DNA from: a virus
Direction: 5' to 3' (one strand)
Virus record (IMG/VR): IMGVR_UViG_3300049733_000171
Span: 1 to 27,139 of that record
DNA: 27,139 nucleotides
Shown piece after piece: positions 1-6,473 of the stretch (within the stretch, counting starts at the first letter, position 1; each line of letters opens with the position of its first letter). The notes below the pieces were generated by a model, which ran no database searches, had not been told where the DNA came from, and was given only the letters and a program-made list of their open reading frames with translations. The position numbers were made by a program, and so were the translations under genes.

Positions 1-2
1 TC

Positions 3-167
3 ATCGCCATGCACGATGAAATTGACATCTCCGTGCCCGAAGATGACCTCATCATGGACATGAAGATTCTCAAAGAGGTCATGAATCGCGACCGCTTTGA
101 CGTCCCCATGCGCTCCGAGGGCTTCTGGGGCTATAACTTCGGAGAACTCCATGCCATGGACTCTTAG
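3..167 (+). CDS. Family A DNA polymerase, C-terminal end (partial)
   Basis: Only the last 54 codons are in the window; the frame is open to the left edge and stops with TAG at 165-167. The reading contains MHDEIDISVPEDD near its start. This matches motif C of family A (Pol I/T7-type) polymerases, where the HDE triad helps hold the catalytic metal in the palm. The tail ends FGELHAMDS. It would be the phage replicative polymerase. The following nuclease gene starts inside its last codons (ATG at 151), which suggests an operon and translational coupling. The motif is short, so the family call is strong but not certain. Confidence 0.8.
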   Translation: MAMHDEIDISVPEDDLIMDMKILKEVMNRDRFDVPMRSEGFWGYNFGELHAMDS

Positions 168-789
168 CCAGTACGGGCTCTACCAGAAATGCCCGCTGGC
201 GTTCAAATTTCGCCACAAGGACCGAGTTCCCATGGGGCCGAAGGGTCCGGCGGCAGCGCGTGGCTCTTTTATCCATGAAGTCTTAGAGAGCTACCTAAAG
301 TCTGGTTCTTGGACCGAGGCGCTGCCGCAGTTCGCGGTCAACCGGGCGGAGGCCATGCGAGACGATGGTTTTGAGCCTGAAGTTCGCGTGGCATTCAACG
401 ACCGCTGGGAAGTCGTGCCATGGGACTCTCCCGAAGCATGGGTGCGGGGCGTCATAGATGCCTTGCTGGAGGACCCTCCCGCGCTGCATCTCGGTGAATG
501 GAAAACCGGGAAGGTGTGGGAAGACCACGTCTACCAGCGTGAGCTCTATCTGATCATGGGGCTATCCAGCCGCCCAAAGACTGACGAGGCCAGCATCACC
601 ACGATTTACATCGATCAAGGACACGGGGTGACTGACACCCTGAAGCGGGAGAATCTCGCAGAGAAGCAAGTAATCTGGATGAAGCGAGCCGAGCCGATGC
701 TCAACGACACATTCTTCTCCCCACGTCCCGGACAACACTGTCTGTGGTGCGACTTCTCCCAGCGCAAAGGAGGTCCGTGTCGGTATTAG
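151..789 (+). CDS. Cas4/RecB-like PD-(D/E)XK nuclease with probable Fe-S cluster
   Basis: A 212-residue protein when started at ATG 151, which has GGAG at 141-144 six bases upstream; an in-frame upstream start at 97 would lie deep inside the polymerase gene and adds residues without family likeness. RecB-family nuclease motifs are visible in order: ARGxxxH (H42), GVIDAL (D103), GEWKTGK (E116, K118) and the YQRELY motif (Q129). Cys14 pairs with a C-terminal trio (C197, C200, C210) in the layout of Cas4/AddB-type 4Fe-4S nucleases. Such phage proteins are thought to act as exonucleases in replication or recombination. It sits between DNA polymerase and a second nuclease and overlaps the start of the latter (777). 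Confidence 0.85.
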   Translation: MPWTLSQYGLYQKCPLAFKFRHKDRVPMGPKGPAAARGSFIHEVLESYLKSGSWTEALPQFAVNRAEAMRDDGFEPEVRVAFNDRWEVVPWDSPEAWVRGVIDALLEDPPALHLGEWKTGKVWEDHVYQRELYLIMGLSSRPKTDEASITTIYIDQGHGVTDTLKRENLAEKQVIWMKRAEPMLNDTFFSPRPGQHCLWCDFSQRKGGPCRY

Positions 790-1055
790 AAAAGAAGACT
801 GAGCAGGACGTCGTCGATTGGTGGGAAGCGCAAGACGGGGTCGTTGTTAAGCTCAATCTTCTGGGTCGGCGCGGTTGGCCGGATCGTGTATTTCTAGACT
901 ATGGAGGGCGCGCGGTATTCATTGAATTCAAACGGGTGAAGGAAGAAGCAAGACCATTGCAGGATTACATCCACAGGTTACTAATTAAGAGGGGCTTTGA
1001 GGTCTATGTCTGCCATACCTTCGAGCGAGCAGTCGAAGTCCTATTGGCCCGCTAG
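777..1055 (+). CDS. VRR-NUC domain nuclease
   Basis: A 92-residue protein starting at GTG 777, directly after AAAGGAGG (766-773); this start lies inside the end of the upstream nuclease gene. It is essentially one minimal VRR-NUC domain (PD-(D/E)XK fold). The core GRRGWPDRVFLDYGGRAVFIEFKR carries the catalytic Asp of PDR and the E-x-K pair. Stand-alone VRR-NUC proteins are common in phages, often beside a SNF2-like helicase, as here. A role in cutting branched DNA during replication or recombination is inferred from FAN1/VRR-NUC enzymes. The end overlaps the helicase start by 50 bases in another frame. An in-frame start at 744 lacks the strong ribosome site. Confidence 0.85.
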   Translation: MSVLEKKTEQDVVDWWEAQDGVVVKLNLLGRRGWPDRVFLDYGGRAVFIEFKRVKEEARPLQDYIHRLLIKRGFEVYVCHTFERAVEVLLAR

Positions 1056-2415
1056 AGATTACCAGAAGAAGGCCATCCGCCTCCTGATTTCTCAGGGCTG
1101 CGGCGGGATGTTCTTGGATCCGGGGCTGGGCAAGACGTCAATAGCCCTGACGGCGTTCCAGATCCTCAAACAGCAGAAGATCAACAAGCGGATGCTGGTG
1201 ATAGCGCCCCTGCGTCCGATGATGGTGACGTGGCCCGACGAAATCCAGAAGTGGGCTGATTTCAACGAGTTGTCGTACTGCATCGTCCACGGTGCCCAGA
1301 AGGAGCAATGTCTCGACCTTGAGGCTGATATCTTTCTTATCAACCCCGATGCGATTTCGTGGCTTCTTGAGAACAATCGCTTTCGGCGTATCGGGGCTGA
1401 CATCCTCTGCGTGGACGAGAGCACCAAGTTCAAGAATTCGTCCACCAAGCGATTCAAAGCCATGCGCCAGATGGTGCCGAGCTTCAAGCGGCGCTGGATC
1501 TTGACTGGCACGCCCGCCCCACGATCGCTGCTGGACTTGTTCGGGCAGATTTACATTCTGGATCAGGGACTTGCGCTGGGGCGGTTCATCACTCACTATC
1601 GCAACGAGTACTTCTACCCGTCCGGATTTGGTGGGTACGACTGGCAGCCGAAAATGAATTCGGCTGAGCGCATCGCCGCCAAGATTGATCCTATGGTCCT
1701 ACGCCTCAAGGCAGAGGATTGGCTGGACATGCCAGATCTCATATTTCAGGACATTCTTGTGGATCTTCCGCCCGAAGCTCGCAAGGTGTACCGTCAACTG
1801 GAAATTGCATTCATTACGCAGATACAGGAAGAGGAGATCGTAGCCGCGAACGCTGCGGTCGCCGGAGGTAAATGCCGTCAAGTGTCCAACGGGGCCATCT
1901 ACAGTGAAGTTCCTACGGAAGGTACGGGACGCCGTCAGTTTCACAAAATTCACGATGCCAAGCTGGACGCTTTGGATGATCTCGTGGAGGAGCTCCAAGG
2001 TCAGCCTCTCCTTGTGCTGTACGAGTTCCAACACGACTATGAGAGGATGGCGGAGAGATTTCCCAATGCCCCTGTCATTCATGGTGGCGTATCCCCGAAA
2101 GCGGCACAATCTGCCATCGAGCGATTTAATCGCGGAGAATTGCCTCTACTTATCGGTCATCCAGCCAGTATGGGTCATGGTCTCAATCTCCAAGAAGCGT
2201 GCAATCGGGTCTGTTTCTACGGAATGACCTGGAATTTCGAGCATTACGACCAAGCTCTCCGTCGGGTTTATCGTCAGGGGCAGCAGCAGAATCACGTCAT
2301 TGTGTACCGAATCGTGGCCCGGGACACACTGGATCAAGACGTAATTGAGTCTCTTAAATCCAAAGATGATGTGCAGGCTGCCTTCGTGCGAAGATTAAAG
2401 ACGTTCAAGCGATAA
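1006..2415 (+). CDS. SNF2-family DNA helicase/translocase
   Basis: A 469-residue protein from ATG 1006 (GAGG at 999-1002; purine-rich AAGAGGGG further up). Superfamily 2 motifs read in order: Walker A DPGLGKTS (K43), the DEAH-box equivalent VDEST (137-140), LTGTP (motif III, 166-170), ASMGHGLNLQ (motif V, about 387-396) and QALRRVYRQGQ (motif VI, 416-426, arginine finger region). The length is that of the compact phage SNF2 proteins, without extra DNA-binding domains. It probably remodels forks or junctions with the VRR-NUC nuclease encoded just upstream. A TTG start at 997 is possible but gives only three more residues. Confidence 0.92.
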   Translation: MSAIPSSEQSKSYWPARDYQKKAIRLLISQGCGGMFLDPGLGKTSIALTAFQILKQQKINKRMLVIAPLRPMMVTWPDEIQKWADFNELSYCIVHGAQKEQCLDLEADIFLINPDAISWLLENNRFRRIGADILCVDESTKFKNSSTKRFKAMRQMVPSFKRRWILTGTPAPRSLLDLFGQIYILDQGLALGRFITHYRNEYFYPSGFGGYDWQPKMNSAERIAAKIDPMVLRLKAEDWLDMPDLIFQDILVDLPPEARKVYRQLEIAFITQIQEEEIVAANAAVAGGKCRQVSNGAIYSEVPTEGTGRRQFHKIHDAKLDALDDLVEELQGQPLLVLYEFQHDYERMAERFPNAPVIHGGVSPKAAQSAIERFNRGELPLLIGHPASMGHGLNLQEACNRVCFYGMTWNFEHYDQALRRVYRQGQQQNHVIVYRIVARDTLDQDVIESLKSKDDVQAAFVRRLKTFKR

Positions 2416-2418
2416 TGC

Positions 2419-2447
2419 TTGCTTTTCCCATGCGATCGAGCTATACT
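2419..2447 (+). promoter_or_regulatory. Sigma70-type promoter for the 2485 gene
   Basis: TTGCTT (2419-2424) and TATACT (2442-2447) are separated by exactly 17 bases, close to the sigma70 consensus, in the only sizeable gap of this operon. The -10 box is flanked by CGAG and CTCG, a small inverted repeat that could be an operator. The ribosome site of the next gene (AAGGAGG, 2474-2480) lies at a suitable distance downstream. Not tested; the call rests on hexamers, spacing and position. Confidence 0.65.
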
Positions 2448-2484
2448 CGCACTGTAGTTTCCATTTTCCAAACAAGGAGGCCCC

Positions 2485-2892
2485 ATGGCCGAAGTGAAGC
2501 CGCAGACCCAGCCGGGAGCGACCGCCCCGGCGAACAAGCCCGCCACCCCGTCGCCCGCGACGGCTCCGCGGGACCGTACGAGCAAGAATTTCGACAAGAA
2601 CGCCACCATCACGCTGAAGTCCGAGAAGAACCCGAAGCGCGTCGGCTCCAAGTCCTACGATCGCTTCGAGCACTACAAGACCTCGAAGACCGTCGGCGAC
2701 TTCATCGCCAAGGGCGGCACCTTCGGCGATCTGTCCTGGGATTCGGCGCGGGGCTTCATTACCATCTCCGGCTACACCCCGAAGATGGTCGAGAAGAAGG
2801 CCAAGGCCGAGAAGCCCGCGGCTCCGGCGCCCGCCGGGACCCCCGTCCCGCCGACCGCCGTCAAGGGCCAGCCCGCCGTCGCCACGAAGTAA
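2485..2892 (+). CDS. Unknown, probably abundant 135-residue phage protein
   Basis: No known family is recognised. Residues 1-32 are Ala/Pro/Thr-rich and look disordered; residues about 34-95 form a compact basic core (ENPKR, SKSYDRFEHYK, TVGDFIAKGG, WDSARGFITI motifs); residues about 97-135 are again Ala/Pro/Lys-rich. The core resembles small phage and bacterial proteins of unknown function. Codon use is strikingly uniform (AAG, GCC, ATC, GTC), like the major capsid gene and unlike its neighbours. It has its own promoter (2419-2447), a strong AAGGAGG site and its own terminator (2916-2947). Together these suggest a highly made, basic protein, perhaps nucleic-acid-binding; that role is inference only. 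Confidence 0.85.
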   Translation: MAEVKPQTQPGATAPANKPATPSPATAPRDRTSKNFDKNATITLKSEKNPKRVGSKSYDRFEHYKTSKTVGDFIAKGGTFGDLSWDSARGFITISGYTPKMVEKKAKAEKPAAPAPAGTPVPPTAVKGQPAVATK

Positions 2893-2915
2893 CCGTCGCC
2901 GGCGTCCCCCCTGAG

Positions 2916-2947
2916 AACACCCCTCCTGGTGAGGGGTGTTTTCTTTT
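2916..2947 (+). terminator. Intrinsic (Rho-independent) terminator
   Basis: A perfect 10-bp stem, AACACCCCTC (2916-2925) with GAGGGGTGTT (2931-2940), encloses the 5-base loop CTGGT and is followed by TTCTTTT (2941-2947). It lies 24 bases after the stop codon of the 2485 gene and 14 bases before the start of the glycosyltransferase gene. There is no room for a promoter after it, so downstream genes must rely on read-through or antitermination. Confidence 0.9.
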
Positions 2948-2960
2948 GGAGATCTGATCC

Positions 2961-3845
2961 ATGCTCATAGCCATTCCAAGTAGAGCTCGGGCCACGCGGC
3001 AGGTGACCTTGATGACTCTACCGCAGGAAATTCGAAAACAAGTCCTTCTAGTAGTCCCAATGGAGGAAGTTAAATCGTATGTCGGATTGGGAGCGGCGTC
3101 CATCGTAGGTATGGACACTCCAGGAATTGGCCCTGCAAGACAAGCAATCTGTGACATTGCCCTAAGCGCGGGCCAGTCCAAGGTCTTGATGCTAGACGAT
3201 GACCTTGTCTTCGCTACTCGCCGGAAGGACGACCCCAGCAAATTCCGGACCTCTACCGACAGTGAAATCGTTAAGGCAATCAACGACATAGATCTTTCAC
3301 TGAATATGTTCTGCCATGCGGCGATTGCTCCGCGTGAGGGTGGCAATCGCAGAACGGAACGTTACATCACGAACACCCGCGCGCTCCGCGCCTTGGCGTA
3401 TCGCGCTGATATCCTAAGATATTACGACATCAAGTTCAGCGAAGTTAGCTTGATGGAAGATTTCTACGTCCAGCTGAGCCTTCTTACTCGGGGGTGCGCC
3501 CACCGAACCATTAACTGGATCGTGCAGAATCAAGGCGGGAGTAATTCCGCCGGTGGATGCTCTACGTATCGAACGATGTTTAGTCAGGGGCTGGCCGCGC
3601 GTCAACTTCAGGAGAAATTCCCGGAGTTTGTAAACGTTGTCAAGAAGACTACGAAGACCGCGTGGCAGGGGCAAGAACGAGAAGATGTAATCATCCAATG
3701 GAAGGCAGCGTATGAATATGGACAACGACGAGCAAGCGGAGCGGAGGGCGCTCCTAGCATATTGGATCAAGGAGCGCAGGAAGATCCTCCAGCTGAAGCT
3801 GGAGGGAGCACCCCGCCCATGGACGAAGGACTCGATCCTCGATAG
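2961..3845 (+). CDS. TET-associated/GREB1-like glycosyltransferase (DNA base modification)
   Basis: A 294-residue protein from ATG 2961 (GGAG about 8 bases upstream). It begins with a Rossmann-like strand (MLIAIPSRAR) and carries VLMLDDDLVF (DDD at 79-81), the metal/sugar-nucleotide DXD-type motif of GT-A enzymes. Further family-like blocks are the GGNRR segment (127-131), LMEDFYVQL (ED 166-167) and GGCSTYRT (198-205). The pattern is that of TAGT/GREB1-type glycosyltransferases, which phages use on hydroxymethylated bases. The next gene is a base-hypermodification protein and a hydroxymethylase follows, supporting that role. Residues 251-294 overlap that next gene in another frame and look low-complexity. 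Sugar and base substrate cannot be told. Confidence 0.7.
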   Translation: MLIAIPSRARATRQVTLMTLPQEIRKQVLLVVPMEEVKSYVGLGAASIVGMDTPGIGPARQAICDIALSAGQSKVLMLDDDLVFATRRKDDPSKFRTSTDSEIVKAINDIDLSLNMFCHAAIAPREGGNRRTERYITNTRALRALAYRADILRYYDIKFSEVSLMEDFYVQLSLLTRGCAHRTINWIVQNQGGSNSAGGCSTYRTMFSQGLAARQLQEKFPEFVNVVKKTTKTAWQGQEREDVIIQWKAAYEYGQRRASGAEGAPSILDQGAQEDPPAEAGGSTPPMDEGLDPR

Positions 3846-4551
3846 CTATCGCTTTACCAATGTTCGAAGAGAAGATGATCGAGTCACCCGGTGGATCGCC
3901 GAACATTGGCGGAACCCATTTGTTTTCCATGAGAATCTCTTTCCGGCTCTGGTTCTTGCTCGCCTTCTCAATCTCCCTGAGACTCTGGCCGACCTCGGCT
4001 TTCCGGACATCTGGAGTGACGAATACATCCGAAATAAGATCAAAGCCCGGCGAGCTCTCGGAGCCAAGATCTTAAATGCCGCCTATCTCATCACGACTTG
4101 CGGCGTCCAGATGGATAAGGTAGATTACATCGTGGATATCGCGTCTACGGTTCAGGACCACACCACGAGATATCTCCCCGGAGAACACTCTCTTGAGTGT
4201 TACTTTGGATACTTCCGGCAATTCAAAGGACTGGGCAGCTTTCTGTCTGCTCAGATTGTCGCAGACATCAAGAATATACCTCACCACCCCCTCGAAAAGG
4301 CCGCAGACTGGTGGAGCTGGGCAGCAGTAGGGCCGGGTAGCCTGCGGGGTCTCCGTGCGGTCCTGACTGGTCAGGACGTTACTGAGAGGCATTTTCTGCC
4401 CCTTGCTACCCAGCTATACCACCGGCTGGAAGAGGAACATTTCCCGGAAGGCTTGAACATCTGCATGCAAGACTTCCAGAACTGTCTGTGCGAATTTTCC
4501 AAATACTGGAAGGCGTATGACGGATCAGGATTTCCAAAGCAAAGGTACTGA
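3712..4551 (+). CDS. aGPT-Pplase/HMUDK_hel-family DNA base hypermodification protein
   Basis: A 279-residue helical protein starting at ATG 3712, six bases after GGAAGG (3700-3705); an ATG at 3718 is the alternative. The signature PWTKDSILDSYRFTNV plus RREDDRVTRWI (about 37-62) is characteristic of the alpha-glutamyl/putrescinyl thymine pyrophosphorylase family, also listed as the helical domain of 5-hmdU DNA kinase. A helix-hairpin-helix-like GLGSFLSAQIVAD (173-185), ADWWSWAAVGPGS (198-210) and a closing MQDFQNCLCEFSKYWK (252-267) complete the family layout. Relatives act on 5-hydroxymethyl-dU in phage DNA, building amino-acid or polyamine adducts. The hydroxymethylase encoded downstream supplies the expected precursor. 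The exact reaction of this clade is not known to me. Confidence 0.85.
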   Translation: MNMDNDEQAERRALLAYWIKERRKILQLKLEGAPRPWTKDSILDSYRFTNVRREDDRVTRWIAEHWRNPFVFHENLFPALVLARLLNLPETLADLGFPDIWSDEYIRNKIKARRALGAKILNAAYLITTCGVQMDKVDYIVDIASTVQDHTTRYLPGEHSLECYFGYFRQFKGLGSFLSAQIVADIKNIPHHPLEKAADWWSWAAVGPGSLRGLRAVLTGQDVTERHFLPLATQLYHRLEEEHFPEGLNICMQDFQNCLCEFSKYWKAYDGSGFPKQRY

Positions 4552-4732
4552 CGGGAAGCTGGTAAAGCGATTTCAGTACCCCGACGGAAGACTTACAGCC
4601 CTTATCGCAGTGGGGAACGATTGGCAGGTAGTTGTCTTCGCTTCTTCGGAAGCCGCCAATGCGTTTGCGAAGCATTTCAATTTGACAGTGGAGGAACTAA
4701 AAGATGGAACTCAGGTCCCTGGAGGCGAGTAG
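4517..4732 (+). CDS. Small unknown protein within the hypermodification cluster
   Basis: A 71-residue acidic protein starting at ATG 4517, with GGAAGG at 4508-4513. Its start lies inside the end of the hypermodification gene and its end overlaps the start of the thymidylate synthase homologue (4704), so it is tightly coupled to both. The sequence suggests a beta-hairpin (KRFQYPDGRLTALIAV), then WQVVVFASSEAANAFAKHFNLTVEEL, a strand and helix as in small alpha/beta accessory proteins. No Cys, no membrane segment, no family recognised. Position suggests a partner of the base-modification enzymes. Confidence 0.65.
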   Translation: MTDQDFQSKGTDGKLVKRFQYPDGRLTALIAVGNDWQVVVFASSEAANAFAKHFNLTVEELKDGTQVPGGE

Positions 4733-5621
4733 CCTATTTCACGAAGTGTTGTGGAACATGCGCATCAAGGCGATCATCGAGGGATCGCGGAATGGAAGGG
4801 TCAAAACGATTCTTGAACCCGTGACCCTCTGTACTCTGGAGCCTACTCACAGAGTGCTGTTCGTACCCCAACGGAAGGAAAATCCTTATTTCCACTTCGC
4901 CGAGTGCTTGTGGATGATGGCGGGGTGCCGCTCAGTCGACTGGTTGTCTAATATTAATCCTCGGATGGCGCAGTACGCCGAAGCTGATGGTCAAATTCAC
5001 GGAGCATACGGCTGGCGCTGGAGAAATCATTTCGGATTTGATCAGATCCGAGCTACCGTTGATCTTCTTCTACGGCAACCGAACACTCGCCGGGCTGTGA
5101 TCGAAATGTGGGACGCCCCCAACGATCTGAATGCGGAAAAGAATGATCTTCCCTGCAACACCCACATCTATTTCCGCAAGGTGGGTGAGTACCTGGACAT
5201 GACTGTGTGCAATCGATCGAATGATTTGGTCTGGGGCGCTCTGGGGTCAAACATTGTTCACTTCTCCTTTCTGCTGGAATTCATCGCCCATGCTGTTGGA
5301 CTCAAGGTGGGATGTCTCTATCAAGTCACGAACAATCTCCATGTCTACGAGCGGCACTGGCATTTTCTGGATGTGCCCCCACAATATCATTCGTACGCTG
5401 AATTAGGAGTCTCCCCGTACAAGATTATTAAGGGGGATTTCGAAGTATGGTTGGAGGAGTGTGAAGACTTCGTCGTTGGAAATAGAAGACAAAGATTCTC
5501 CGAACCGTTCTTTACAGAAGTGGCAGCGCCACTTCTGGATAAGGCCCCAGACCTCTGCAAAGCGGAGGACTGGAAATTGGCGTGCATGAACTACGACAAA
5601 AGGAAAGCGAATGACGGCTGA
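4704..5621 (+). CDS. Thymidylate synthase homologue, probable dUMP 5-hydroxymethylase
   Basis: A 305-residue thymidylate synthase-fold enzyme, start ATG 4704 with GGAGG at 4690-4694. Visible active-site residues: the ECLWMMAG helix (68-74), nucleophile Cys151 in DLPCNTHIYF, phosphate-binding NRSND (R171, D174), GALGSNIVHFS with Asn183, and NLHVYERH (H213, Y215). The Asn at the position that distinguishes uracil from cytosine points to dUMP, not dCMP. The family's usual C-terminal folate-closing tail is absent, as in phage hydroxymethylases. Together with the neighbouring glycosyltransferase and aGPT-Pplase-family genes, conversion of dUMP to 5-hydroxymethyl-dUMP is more likely than ordinary dTMP synthesis. 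It overlaps the HD gene by 11 bases. Confidence 0.85.
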   Translation: MELRSLEASSLFHEVLWNMRIKAIIEGSRNGRVKTILEPVTLCTLEPTHRVLFVPQRKENPYFHFAECLWMMAGCRSVDWLSNINPRMAQYAEADGQIHGAYGWRWRNHFGFDQIRATVDLLLRQPNTRRAVIEMWDAPNDLNAEKNDLPCNTHIYFRKVGEYLDMTVCNRSNDLVWGALGSNIVHFSFLLEFIAHAVGLKVGCLYQVTNNLHVYERHWHFLDVPPQYHSYAELGVSPYKIIKGDFEVWLEECEDFVVGNRRQRFSEPFFTEVAAPLLDKAPDLCKAEDWKLACMNYDKRKANDG

Positions 5622-6144
5622 ACAAATAGGGAATCTGTTTCGAGCGTACGACGTGAAGAGGTACCACACCCTGCCTCTTCATCGTGAACAGACAGTCGGG
5701 GACCACACGGCTCGGGTGCTGGCGCTGGCATTCTATCTGCATTGGGAGGCTCCCAGCGTGGATCTGGTCCAAGCAATCCTGGAGCACGACGCTTACGAGT
5801 TTCTCACGGGGGACATCCCCGCCACGGCGAAGTGGTTCGGCAACTTCGGGAAGGTGGTGGACGAGTTGGAGCGCCGGATGGATCAGGCGTACACCCTGAA
5901 CTTCCGCTGTTGCGACAAGCTCTCAGGGGAAGAGCTTCTGGTCCTCAAGGTGGCGGACATGCTGGAGCTCTGCTGCCGCTGCTCGGCCGAGGTTATGATG
6001 GGAAATCGCTTCCTGAACCCCATCTTCCAGACGGGAGCGAAGTATCTGGAGACTCTACGAATCGAAATGCCCGAAGGGATGTGGGAAAAGGTTAACGTCC
6101 TATTGGGTCCAAAACCGGGTGGTACTACACCCCCAACCCACTAG
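5611..6144 (+). CDS. YfbR-like HD-domain 5'-deoxynucleotidase
   Basis: A 177-residue HD-superfamily hydrolase from ATG 5611 (AAAGGAAAG just upstream), overlapping the end of the hydroxymethylase gene. The metal and substrate residues of the YfbR/YGK1 type are in place: R26 in LHREQTVGDH, H32, the HD pair H59-D60 in EHDAYEFLTGDIP with E63 and D68, and D116 in KVADMLEL. Enzymes of this group remove the 5' phosphate from deoxynucleoside monophosphates. In phages with altered thymine they may strip the unmodified dTMP/dUMP pool; here that is inference from gene order. Confidence 0.85.
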   Translation: MTAEQIGNLFRAYDVKRYHTLPLHREQTVGDHTARVLALAFYLHWEAPSVDLVQAILEHDAYEFLTGDIPATAKWFGNFGKVVDELERRMDQAYTLNFRCCDKLSGEELLVLKVADMLELCCRCSAEVMMGNRFLNPIFQTGAKYLETLRIEMPEGMWEKVNVLLGPKPGGTTPPTH

Positions 6145-6191
6145 GTCGGGGTGGTCTGGACAAGTCTTGACGTAATCCTTATAGGTGATAC

Positions 6192-6473
6192 ATGGCAAAG
6201 CGCCTTCCAAACCTCAAACAACCGTTAGCTGCCCCCGATTTAAAGATCCCGATTACTGGTGACAAAACGCTGTTTCGTTACGAAAAGCTTCCGGACGTGG
6301 AGGCAGTTCGTCGACAGATAAAGGAGTGCGAAGGAAGACACGTCCAACAAGTGGCGTTCAGCAGCTTTATGGACGCTCTTACTCAAGTGTGCTTCACCTG
6401 CCAGAAGGTGCGCAGCACCATCGAATGGGAAGGAAATAGATCATGGGGACCAAGAACCGAATTCAAGGAGTAG
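6192..6473 (+). CDS. Unknown small protein with possible zinc site
   Basis: A 93-residue protein from ATG 6192, preceded by AGGTGAT. No family recognised. It has a Pro-rich N-terminus and a Cys/His set (C46, H50, and the CFTC pair C67/C70) that could hold a zinc ion, a layout common in small phage regulatory proteins. The last 31 bases overlap the DUF3310 gene. The 47 bases upstream (6145-6191) hold no convincing promoter or terminator. Confidence 0.65.
   Translation: MAKRLPNLKQPLAAPDLKIPITGDKTLFRYEKLPDVEAVRRQIKECEGRHVQQVAFSSFMDALTQVCFTCQKVRSTIEWEGNRSWGPRTEFKE

Noticed and set aside
4682-4687. Perfect TTGACA -35 box ahead of the hydroxymethylase gene
   Set aside because: The place for a -10 box falls on TGGAAC at 4705-4710, which does not fit; the box lies inside a coding frame.
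6131-6152. Possible hairpin CCCCAACC/GGTCGGGG after the HD gene
   Set aside because: One mismatch in a short stem and no T-run follows, so it is not a credible terminator.
6167-6172. TTGACG as a -35 box ahead of the 6192 gene
   Set aside because: No -10-like hexamer lies 16-18 bases downstream; the expected place is already the start codon region.
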